Shown: positions 33,789-41,327 of the stretch, piece after piece
Position numbering within the stretch: the stretch's first letter is position 1
Layout of the letters: each line of letters begins with the position of its first letter
NCBI RefSeq assembly: GCF_020171785.1
Contig: NZ_JAIVAE010000008.1
Location: forward strand, 62,001 to 126,000
From: Guptibacillus hwajinpoensis
Lineage (GTDB): Bacteria; Bacillota; Bacilli; Bacillales; Guptibacillaceae
DNA: 64,000 nt
Direction of reading: 5' to 3'
Program-made: the position numbers and the translations under genes
The notes under the pieces: generated by a model
The model's database searches: none
What the model was told of the DNA's origin: nothing
What the model saw: only the letters and a program-made list of their open reading frames with translations

Positions 33789-35195
33789 TTATTCCTTAGT
33801 AGGATCATTTAGCACCTTAGAGGCACTCTTTGAACTAACTCGCTGAAGCATATATTCAAGCAAGAAAAGATAATCCTCCTGATTGCCTGTGTTTTTAGCA
33901 AGATCAGAAAGCTGCTCTAAAATATACAAACAATCATTTTCATACAGACTATAATTATCAAATCCTAAAATCGTCTGGCGGGCAAATTCCCACAGATCTT
34001 CGTGTACTTCCTCATCCAACGTTTTACTTAGAAGGGAGATCATCGTTAAAAGCTCCGTCATTACTGTAGAATTTTGATTTGCATACTCACGAATAGATGC
34101 GAATCCCTTATGAAGGTAATAAGGAAAATTCTTTTGATTTAAGATAATGCGAAGCTCCTCTTCCTGATCGAAAAGATAGGGAGAAAAGTTCGTAGACTGG
34201 CTAATGCTTTTCAACAAATCAGCAATCTGATGAATCGTATTCGTAACCGTAAGTGGGTCATTATGGCCTAAAGCTTTGATCGCTACTTCGGCAAGCTTCA
34301 TTAATCCATACTCCAAATCTTGAATTTCTGTACGTTTTACTCCAATCTCAATAGACTTGATGTAGCGTTCAGGATTAATGCTTTGTCCATATTCCCAATA
34401 AGTAAGTAGTGGTGTTCCTTCTACTACAAATTCGCCAATTCTAACATCAAACCTTAGAAGACAGTTGTCTTTATTCGCTTGTTTAATAAGTTTCGCAAAG
34501 TCAGCGACTTGAAAATAACCAGATTGACTTGTTTTCATTACCTTTCCATCAGACTCAAGAGGAAGAGATTCACTCTCGACTTCTTTCTCAAGATGGTAAG
34601 AGTATAATTCTTTTTCTAGGGAAGCCTGCACGGATTTCGACTTAACATTCATATTAAAACTGATGTTATGAACTTGCATCCAGGTTGCTGTGTGGTTAAT
34701 AAAATAAATAAAGGTTACCGCAGCTGTAATAGCTGTCAGAATGGATAATACCGGTGTCGCAACAACGTATTCCTCTTCCCCATGTGTCACATATAAGAAG
34801 TTTAAGAGTACATAAATAAAACTCCCATTAAAAATACCAAGTACGTGTTGGGTTGCCCGGTCACTGACGAAGTTTACTAGCATTTTGGAAGAGAACTGAC
34901 CGCTAAACGTCGTGAGTGCGACGAGCAAAGAGTTAAGTGTAAAGGCACTTAACGTTAGCACCCCTCCAACGAGTGCACTTAGAAGCACCTGCAGTGTCTG
35001 CCCACTGAAACCGATCCCGATCGGTAAATATAAGCTAACATCCACCACATAATCGAGATAATAGGTAAAAGCAGAAAGAGCGATCGCTCCAACAATATAC
35101 CAAAACGGCATAAACCAAATGGTTGAGTTCAATTCACTTTTCCGCTGTCGCCTCGACATTTTTAAATATTTCTTTATATAGTAAATGAACCCCAT
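33789..35195 (-). CDS. DUF2254 membrane protein
   Basis: About 468 residues. Four hydrophobic segments in the first 160 residues include the DUF2254 block LLSALVGGVLTLSAFTLNSLLVALTTFSGQFSSKMLVNF. A roughly 300-residue soluble C-terminal part is helical and lacks known catalytic motifs. The function of this family is unknown. The ATG at 35195 is preferred; a GTG at 35204 lies too close to GAGGAAC. It stands alone between an Lrp-type regulator and its terminator. Confidence 0.85.
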   Translation of the reverse strand: MGFIYYIKKYLKMSRRQRKSELNSTIWFMPFWYIVGAIALSAFTYYLDYVVDVSLYLPIGIGFSGQTLQVLLSALVGGVLTLSAFTLNSLLVALTTFSGQFSSKMLVNFVSDRATQHVLGIFNGSFIYVLLNFLYVTHGEEEYVVATPVLSILTAITAAVTFIYFINHTATWMQVHNISFNMNVKSKSVQASLEKELYSYHLEKEVESESLPLESDGKVMKTSQSGYFQVADFAKLIKQANKDNCLLRFDVRIGEFVVEGTPLLTYWEYGQSINPERYIKSIEIGVKRTEIQDLEYGLMKLAEVAIKALGHNDPLTVTNTIHQIADLLKSISQSTNFSPYLFDQEEELRIILNQKNFPYYLHKGFASIREYANQNSTVMTELLTMISLLSKTLDEEVHEDLWEFARQTILGFDNYSLYENDCLYILEQLSDLAKNTGNQEDYLFLLEYMLQRVSSKSASKVLNDPTKE

Positions 35196-35279
35196 AGTAG
35201 TCACCGTTCCTCAAAGTTTTAAATACTTCTTCTTACTACCCTGCAAAGAAGTAAACAAACCTATTTTTTAATGTTTCCA

Positions 35280-35720
35280 TTAAATTTGAGGATTATCAAA
35301 ACTAGCGGCTGCTTCGTTAATGACAATCGACAGTTTATAGTTCACATGCTCATTTAATTGAACAAGAAATTCATCAAGTTCTTTATTGGAAGGAAAACGA
35401 CATTCTATCAAATAGCAACCATCACCGCTTATTTTATAGTTATTGAGCACATGTTCTTCTTTTGTCTTAATAAAAGAAAGGTATGGGGTATGATGAATAT
35501 TTAGGGTATAGATCGTCAGAAAACAATGTACAGCATATCCCATTTTCGACTTATTTACTTGAACCGAATATCCTTCTATAATCCCCTCTTCTTCTAATCT
35601 CAACACTCGAGTTGAAGCCGCCTGACCCGTTAAATGAACTTTTTCTCCAAGCTCTTTCATTGTGATGCGACCGTTCTTTGTTAGTTCCTTAATAATCTGT
35701 AGGTCCGTTTGATCGATCAT
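35280..35720 (-). CDS. Lrp/AsnC family transcriptional regulator
   Basis: About 146 residues from ATG 35720, 7-8 bp after AAAGGAG. The N-terminal winged helix reads MIDQTDLQIIKELTKNGRITMKELGEKVHLTGQAASTRVLRLEEEGIIEGY, and a C-terminal RAM ligand-binding domain follows. Such proteins sense amino acids as octamers and regulate transport or metabolism. It is divergent from the UlaG-like hydrolase gene at 35840, which may be its target. The ligand is unknown. Confidence 0.9.
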   Translation of the reverse strand: MIDQTDLQIIKELTKNGRITMKELGEKVHLTGQAASTRVLRLEEEGIIEGYSVQVNKSKMGYAVHCFLTIYTLNIHHTPYLSFIKTKEEHVLNNYKISGDGCYLIECRFPSNKELDEFLVQLNEHVNYKLSIVINEAAASFDNPQI

Positions 35721-35839
35721 TCCATCAACTCCTTTCACAATTCAAGTTTTTTATCTTAAAGACTTGAATTCATCTATGTATTCCTTGTCCACATCTATAT
35801 TATCCTATAAGAGAACCAGATCAAAAGGAGGAAGATACA

Positions 35840-36598
35840 ATGAAAATTCAATTTGTTCGTAACGCAACAATCGTTCTTCATTATGCTGATAAAAAATTTC
35901 TAATTGATCCATTCCTATCTGATAAAGGAGCAATGCCGCCTTTCCCAAACACGGCAAACCAGCACCTCGCGAACCCTACTGTCGATTTATCAACATCTAT
36001 TAATGAAATCATTGATGTTGATGCAGTTATTGTTACTCATCTACATCCAGATCACTTCGATGACAAGGCAAAAGAGGTACTTCCGAAAGAGATCGGTATC
36101 TTCGCACAGAACAAGGAAGATGTTGAAGTAATTAAAGGAGAAGGTTTTCAAAACGTCTTTTCACTTGAAGAGGAGTCTTCTTTTGAAAATGTTACGTTAT
36201 CTCGCACGGATGGAAAGCACGGAGCAGGCGAAATCTTAAAACAAACTGGGAAAGTATCCGGCATTGCATTTTCTCATCCAAATGAAAAAACGCTTTATGT
36301 CGCTGGAGATACTCTTTTCAACGAAGATGTACAAGAAGCAATCCAAAAACATAAACCAGATATCATTGTAGTAAATGCTGGTGCTGCTCAATTTCTTGAA
36401 GGTGGGCCAATTACAATGACGAAAGAAAATGTGGTTGAAACTTATCAAGAAGCACCAGATGCAACGATCATTGCCGTGCATATGGAGTCACTCAATCACT
36501 GTCTGTTAACACGGAACGAATTAAAGCAATTCATCAAAGAAAAAGATCTTCTTAATAAAGTTCTCATTCCTGACGACGGTCAAACCCTGTCATTTTAA
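35840..36598 (+). CDS. Metallo-beta-lactamase-fold hydrolase (UlaG-like)
   Basis: 252 residues. The start MKIQFVRNATIVLHYADKKFLIDPFLSDKG and the metal motif VTHLHPDHFDD (HxHxDH) mark the UlaG/MBL family. A second His occurs in TDGKHGAG, Asp in YVAGDTLF and His in IIAVHMESLNHC. It is probably a cytoplasmic metal-dependent hydrolase; the substrate is unknown. A strong AAAGGAGG precedes the ATG. It is divergent from an Lrp-type regulator and has its own terminator. Confidence 0.9.
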   Translation: MKIQFVRNATIVLHYADKKFLIDPFLSDKGAMPPFPNTANQHLANPTVDLSTSINEIIDVDAVIVTHLHPDHFDDKAKEVLPKEIGIFAQNKEDVEVIKGEGFQNVFSLEEESSFENVTLSRTDGKHGAGEILKQTGKVSGIAFSHPNEKTLYVAGDTLFNEDVQEAIQKHKPDIIVVNAGAAQFLEGGPITMTKENVVETYQEAPDATIIAVHMESLNHCLLTRNELKQFIKEKDLLNKVLIPDDGQTLSF

Positions 36599-36601
36599 AG
36601 C

Positions 36602-36629
36602 ATAAACCCGCAGCATGTTGCGGGTTTAT
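36602..36629 (+). terminator. Terminator after the UlaG-like gene
   Basis: An 11-bp GC-rich stem (36602-36612 with 36618-36628) is followed by T-rich sequence, just after the stop codon. Confidence 0.8.
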
Positions 36630-36738
36630 TTCTTTTCTTTGCTCCTAAATGACTCCTATCTGAAAAATCCATTACATATTCGAACATTCCATTTCATAAG
36701 CATAGAGATGTATTAAATTCACCTAGGAGGGGATTGCG

Positions 36739-37020
36739 ATGTCTGAAAAAAATTCAGCGAAGGATGAAAATATCGTAAAGAAGACATCTAAAGCCGCAAG
36801 TGATCTTGTGAATAAATCCGCTGACACAGCGAACGATATTGTAAAGTCTGTTAGCGGAGAAGGCGGCCTTGTTGGGAAAGCCGCTGATGCATCAACAGAC
36901 TTTGTCAAAAATGTAAGTAAAACAGGGAATAAAGTGGTTGGGAAATCTGTGGACACAGCTTCAAACGTGTTGAAAGGCGCTTCTAAAAAAGTTTTTGGAA
37001 AGAAAAAAGAGAAAGAGTAG
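36739..37020 (+). CDS. LEA-like repeat protein of unknown function
   Basis: 93 residues, rich in Lys, Ser, Ala, Asp, Val. Three similar segments occur: SADTANDIVKSV (about 27-38), AADASTDFVKNV (48-59) and SVDTASNVLKGA (70-81), a spacing of 21-22 residues. This 11-mer-like amphipathic pattern resembles LEA and apolipoprotein-like stress proteins that protect membranes or proteins on drying. No signal or membrane segment is seen. AGGAGGGG precedes the ATG and a terminator follows. The stress role is inferred from composition only. Confidence 0.65.
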   Translation: MSEKNSAKDENIVKKTSKAASDLVNKSADTANDIVKSVSGEGGLVGKAADASTDFVKNVSKTGNKVVGKSVDTASNVLKGASKKVFGKKKEKE

Positions 37021-37029
37021 GTATCAATA

Positions 37030-37061
37030 CGAAAAGGACTCCGAAATTGGAGTCCTTTTCG
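37030..37061. terminator. Convergent bidirectional terminator
   Basis: A 13-bp stem (37030-37042 with 37049-37061) has a 6-nt loop between the convergent LEA-like and DJ-1/PfpI genes. Confidence 0.8.
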
Positions 37062-37085
37062 CTTATCTCGCTACTCGTAAGTGAG

Positions 37086-37751
37086 TTAGCTTAATTTTTC
37101 TACAACTTCTTTCGCCACGATTGTTGTGGATTGAGGATTTTGACCTGTAATCAAATTTCCATCCACTTGCATATGCTCTGCCCAGTTCTCTTTCGTCACA
37201 ACATTAGCACCTAGTTCTCGAAGTCGTGATTCAAGCAAGAAAGGCATATATTGATCAAGAGTTGTCTCTCTTTCTTCGTCGTCTGTAAACGCCGTAATGG
37301 TTTTCCCTGAAACTAATGGCGTACCATCTGAAAGGGTAGCACCAACAAGTCCAGCAGGACCATGGCAGACAGAAGCAACAATTTTGTTTGATTCATAAAA
37401 CTCACGAATTAAGTGCTGAAGCTTATCGTTTTCTGGTAAATCAAACATTGTGCCATGTCCTCCAGGCATAAAGATCGCATCAAACGTAGATGCCCCAACA
37501 ATTTTTTCAAGCTTTTCTGTATCTTCAAGGTGTTTCGCCGTATCGAGGATTTCTTGAGGTGTTTCTCCACCTTCAAGACTGCGTTCATCCACTGGCGCTT
37601 TTCCACCTAGAGGACTTGCCACTGTGATTTGATAACCACGCTTTTCAAATTCGATATACGCTTCCCCAAACTCCGATAACCATAAACCTGTTTTATGTCC
37701 TTCATTCATTGTATCTGCGGTTGTAACAACCATTAATATACGTTTGCTCAT
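37086..37751 (-). CDS. DJ-1/PfpI family protein (Hsp31-like class I amidotransferase fold)
   Basis: About 221 residues from ATG 37751, which has AGGAGG 7 bp upstream; the ORF opens at 37796 without a ribosome site. It shows RILMVVTTADTMNEGHKTGLWLSEFGEAY, FMPGGHGTMFDLP and the nucleophile elbow VASVCHGPAGL, with Cys and a conserved Glu. Members act as chaperones, glyoxalases or deglycases protecting against reactive carbonyls. The precise role is not evident from the sequence. Confidence 0.9.
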   Translation of the reverse strand: MSKRILMVVTTADTMNEGHKTGLWLSEFGEAYIEFEKRGYQITVASPLGGKAPVDERSLEGGETPQEILDTAKHLEDTEKLEKIVGASTFDAIFMPGGHGTMFDLPENDKLQHLIREFYESNKIVASVCHGPAGLVGATLSDGTPLVSGKTITAFTDDEERETTLDQYMPFLLESRLRELGANVVTKENWAEHMQVDGNLITGQNPQSTTIVAKEVVEKLS

Positions 37752-37903
37752 GACATTTCCTCCTACTGTAATTATGAACTTTACAGTTAAAATCATAAGC
37801 TGTTCTTAAAGGGAAATCAAACAAAATGACTTCGACTGATAAACATTACATAAAACTCCCCCTTTATAGGAAGGTTAATCAACAAAAAGGTAAGGTGAGG
37901 AAC

Positions 37904-38422
37904 GTGAAAAAAATAGCGATTGTTGCGATCATCAGCTTTATTTTCTTCAACTTCAATCTTCTTGAAGCGAATGCAGAAGCACCTCCAGAAGACTACGGTG
38001 CAAAAGGAGCATTACAAGACTCTTCTATTACGCTTGAAGAAGCATTAACGTATGCATTGGAAGATGAATACCTTGCTCAGGCACGATATGATGCCATTAT
38101 GAAAGAATTCGGCGAGATTAAACCCTTTACACAAATAAAAGTAGCAGAACAAAGGCACATCACTGCGCTTCTTCCCTTATTTACAAGGTATAACATTAAC
38201 GTTCCAGAAAATAAGGCTAGTCAGTATACAACGACTCCAAAAACGCTAAAAGAAGCGTTCGAAGCTGGTGTACAAGGAGAAATCGATAACATCGCCATGT
38301 ATGAGAAATTAGCCGATCTACCTGACCTCCCACAAGATGTACGAAGTGTAATGACCAGGCTAGGAGACGCATCCAAAAACCACCTTGCTGCATTTAAGAA
38401 AGGGTTAACTCAGTACCAATGA
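37904..38422 (+). CDS. DUF2202 ferritin-like exported protein
   Basis: About 172 residues from GTG 37904, after AGGTGAGG; the ORF opens at 37826. A signal peptide (about residues 1-24, ending near EANAEA) is followed by a four-helix domain: LEEALTYALEDEYLAQARYDAIMKEFG, KVAEQRHITALLPLF, EAGVQGEIDNIAMYEKL and SKNHLAAFKKGL. Paired Glu and ExxH positions resemble ferritin-like di-iron sites. It is probably exported; the function of DUF2202 proteins is unknown. Confidence 0.85.
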   Translation: MKKIAIVAIISFIFFNFNLLEANAEAPPEDYGAKGALQDSSITLEEALTYALEDEYLAQARYDAIMKEFGEIKPFTQIKVAEQRHITALLPLFTRYNINVPENKASQYTTTPKTLKEAFEAGVQGEIDNIAMYEKLADLPDLPQDVRSVMTRLGDASKNHLAAFKKGLTQYQ

Positions 38423-38424
38423 AG

Positions 38425-38458
38425 ACAAGACCCCCACCGTTTAGGTAGGGGTCTTGTT
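38425..38458. terminator. Convergent terminator before iadA
   Basis: A 14-bp stem with one mismatch (38425-38438 with 38444-38457) lies between the convergent DUF2202 and iadA genes. Confidence 0.75.
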
Positions 38459-39625
38459 CTATTCAAATGTACCTTTTACAAGACACTCTTGTCCTTCAAC
38501 CATCTTACAACCTCTCGCAAAAACAGTATCAATCTGAAAATCCGAGTCTACGATCACAAGGTCCGCATCTTTCTCCACCGCAATCTCACCTTTTTGACTT
38601 AACTTCAATAGCGATGCCGGATTTTTCGTTATCACTTTAATCGCATCCGAAATCGGTACGCCATCTTCAACAATGGCATCTCGCACTTCTTTATAAAGTG
38701 AAGCCACCGAACCGATTTGTAGCCCTTCAAACTCTCCCGAAGCATTAAAAGCAGGTAAACTTGCTTGTCCGTCTGATGTAAACGTAATCCGCTCAACCGG
38801 AACACCAGCCTCAAGAGCACGCTTCAATCCCGTACTGCATTTCACTTCGCCTTCTTCAAGAAATTGTGGAATGGTGCTTGTCGTGAAATCAATGTTCCCG
38901 CCTTTTTTCCCATAAGCGACCCCGGCTTCGAAAAGTTCTTCTGTCCGATTAATATGCGTTGGGTGAAACGTCTTAATCGGGATATCCGTCGTCTCCACGA
39001 CTTGCTCGAGTAGCGATAGTTTAGACGGACTGTCCCCGAGATGAATATTGACGATACCAGCCTTTCCCGAAAGCATTCCCCCGATTCTTGCAGCGGAAGC
39101 AATCTTCGCCATTTCCTCTACTGTTGGCTGAGAAGAACGATGATCACTAATCGCAATTTCCCCCGCTCCGATCACGCGATCTATCAAGATAATGTCATCC
39201 TCAATTTTTCCAGTTAACGTTTTTACCGGTACTTGATAACTTCCTGTATGCACATAGCACGTAATACCTTCTTCTTCTAGTCCTCGCGCTTTTGCAATGA
39301 GGTCAGGCATTGTACGCGTTGTGCCATCTGTTCCAATCACGCCAACAATTGTCGTTACCCCAGCACTCGTCGCCTTCGATAACGTTAATTCCGGTGTTCT
39401 TGTTCGATAGCTCCCTTCACCCCCACCACCTGTAATGTGAACGTGAGAGTCAATGAATCCCGGAAAGATGATCTTTCCATTCGCATCAATTACCTCATGC
39501 GGAATCTGATCAGGTAGTTTAATTTCATCCTCAATCATCGCGATTTTCTCAAACGCGATTAGTATATCTTTCTTACCGATATGATCCGGCGCATAAATCT
39601 CGGCATTTCTTATGACTGTAAACAT
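38459..39625 (-). CDS. iadA: Isoaspartyl dipeptidase (beta-aspartyl peptidase)
   Basis: 388 residues, amidohydrolase fold. The metal motif GFIDSHVHITGGGGEGSYRTRTPELTLSKATSAGVTTIVG (HxH plus the typical IadA extension), the HLGD and TFHPTHINR His residues and Asp in ITFTSDGQ are visible. IadA hydrolyses beta-aspartyl dipeptides. It follows the yfcC-type permease gene by 21 bp and is expected to share its sigma-54 promoter. With the cyanophycinase coded at 32-33 kb, a route for beta-Asp-Arg use is plausible. Confidence 0.9.
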   Translation of the reverse strand: MFTVIRNAEIYAPDHIGKKDILIAFEKIAMIEDEIKLPDQIPHEVIDANGKIIFPGFIDSHVHITGGGGEGSYRTRTPELTLSKATSAGVTTIVGVIGTDGTTRTMPDLIAKARGLEEEGITCYVHTGSYQVPVKTLTGKIEDDIILIDRVIGAGEIAISDHRSSQPTVEEMAKIASAARIGGMLSGKAGIVNIHLGDSPSKLSLLEQVVETTDIPIKTFHPTHINRTEELFEAGVAYGKKGGNIDFTTSTIPQFLEEGEVKCSTGLKRALEAGVPVERITFTSDGQASLPAFNASGEFEGLQIGSVASLYKEVRDAIVEDGVPISDAIKVITKNPASLLKLSQKGEIAVEKDADLVIVDSDFQIDTVFARGCKMVEGQECLVKGTFE

Positions 39626-39646
39626 TGTCTTTCCTCCAAACGGTTG

Positions 39647-41158
39647 TTACTGGAAGTTCATGAGCGAAGCTGTAATCACAAAGACAGACGCGAGAACAAA
39701 CAGCACGATTTGAAACTTAATAATAAATTTAAACCACGTACCCCAGTCCATTCTAGCTGCACCAAGTGTACCCATTAGCGCTGCAGATGTAGGAACAATA
39801 ATGTTTGTCAGCCCATCCCCTAGCTGGAAAGCTAGAACAGCAACTTGGCGCGTAACCCCAGCAATATCAGAGAGCGGGGCCATGAGAGGCATTGTGAGTG
39901 CCGCTTGGCCACTTCCAGATACAACAAAGAAATTAAAGACAGACTGGAAGACAAACATAAACCACGCTGATAGCGCAGCTGGAAAATCATCAACTAAATT
40001 TCCTGCACTATATAACATTGTATTTAACACAGAAGGTTCACCAGCAGCATCGCCACCAAGAATAATGACAATTCCTTTGGCCATTCCAACGATTAACGCA
40101 GCCGGCAGCAAATCTTTTGCACCGTCTGTAAAACCCTCTGCAATATCATTTACTGTCATGCCATTTAACTTAAAGATCACAGCAATTACACCAGCGACAA
40201 TTCCTATTGTAAAGAACTGAGTCGCAATCTCCGGGATGTAATAAGCATGTTCAATAACACCCCATATAATCCAGCCAATACCTGCTACAAGGGTGAGGAC
40301 AACAAGTCCATGGCCAAGCGTAAATTTGCTAGCTAGGTCTTGATTCTGATTGTACTCCCTAAAGTAGCGATTCGCATCTGTACTAAGCGATTTCCTTGGA
40401 TCCTTACGAACACCATTCGCATACCACATTGTGTACGCAATCCCTATAATCGTAAAAACTCCCCACATTACCATTCGGAATGGTGAGCCTGACAAAACTG
40501 GAATGCCGGATACTCCTTGAGCAATCGCCACGCTAAATGGGTTCATCCACGAAGTTGCAAATCCAATTTGTGTTGCAACATACGTAATCATTATCCCTGT
40601 AATAGCGTCATACCCGAGAGCTACGACAAGTGGTATGAGTATCATCGCAAAGGCAATCGCCTCTTCCCCCATGCCAAAAACTGCTCCACCAAGCGAAAAT
40701 AAAAAGAACATAAGCGGAATAATAAGCACTTCTCGACCCTTTGTTCGATCAATTATGGAGAGAATTCCTTGATCAATCGCCTTTGTGCGCATGATGATCC
40801 CAAATGCACCACCAATAATTAAGATAAAAGCGACAACACCTACAGCAGATCCCCATTTATCTCCTGATACTAGCCCTTCGAACACATAATTAAGAAAACC
40901 CGCTCCACCATAAGGCTCAAATAGTGAAACCCCTTCTCGGACCGCATCTCCACCATCGTCCGTTACATACTTGAAACTGTCCGGGACAAGAACTGTTTTC
41001 GTTTGCTCCTCTCCCTGCTGGATATACGTTACATCCTCCGTTTCAAACGTTCCTTTTGGAATAAAGTACGTTAAAGCAGCAGCAGCAAGTACGACAAAAA
41101 ATACAATCACAAACGTATGAGGCATCTTCATTTCTTTTTTTCTCTTTTCTTGTTCCAT
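39647..41158 (-). CDS. yfcC: YfcC family transporter
   Basis: About 503 residues from ATG 41158 behind AAGGGGAAG; the ORF opens at 41188. About 12-13 hydrophobic segments are predicted. YfcC/DcuC-superfamily blocks include PHTFVIVFFVVLAAAALTYFIPKGTFE, IIGGAFGIIMRTKAIDQGI, GMGEEAIAFAMILIPLVVALGYDAITG and GSGQAALTMPLMAPLSDIAGVTRQ. Relatives carry dicarboxylates, amino acids or peptides. Co-transcription with iadA suggests uptake of beta-aspartyl dipeptides, which is inference. Expression is expected from the sigma-54 promoter at 41206-41222. Confidence 0.88.
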   Translation of the reverse strand: MEQEKRKKEMKMPHTFVIVFFVVLAAAALTYFIPKGTFETEDVTYIQQGEEQTKTVLVPDSFKYVTDDGGDAVREGVSLFEPYGGAGFLNYVFEGLVSGDKWGSAVGVVAFILIIGGAFGIIMRTKAIDQGILSIIDRTKGREVLIIPLMFFLFSLGGAVFGMGEEAIAFAMILIPLVVALGYDAITGIMITYVATQIGFATSWMNPFSVAIAQGVSGIPVLSGSPFRMVMWGVFTIIGIAYTMWYANGVRKDPRKSLSTDANRYFREYNQNQDLASKFTLGHGLVVLTLVAGIGWIIWGVIEHAYYIPEIATQFFTIGIVAGVIAVIFKLNGMTVNDIAEGFTDGAKDLLPAALIVGMAKGIVIILGGDAAGEPSVLNTMLYSAGNLVDDFPAALSAWFMFVFQSVFNFFVVSGSGQAALTMPLMAPLSDIAGVTRQVAVLAFQLGDGLTNIIVPTSAALMGTLGAARMDWGTWFKFIIKFQIVLFVLASVFVITASLMNFQ

Positions 41159-41205
41159 ACTTCCCCTTCTTTCCGTTTTAATCATCATTACCTACTCTAT
41201 AAAGA

Positions 41206-41222
41206 AGCAAGTTTCATGCCAA
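41206..41222 (-). promoter_or_regulatory. Sigma-54 (SigL) promoter of yfcC-iadA
   Basis: The minus strand reads TTGGCATGAAACTTGCTTC, matching TGGCAC-N5-TTGC with GG and GC separated by exactly 10 bp. It lies about 50 bp upstream of the yfcC ATG. A divergent enhancer-binding protein gene with an intact sigma-54 contact loop starts 106 bp away. Confidence 0.85.
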
Positions 41223-41327
41223 CTTGATGAAGACTTGAATTGTCCGAAAAATCATTAAATAAAGATCGTAATTGGTTCTTTTAAGTTCTTATCGGTGTTA
41301 CAATAAAACCAAAACATTAGAAAAGAT

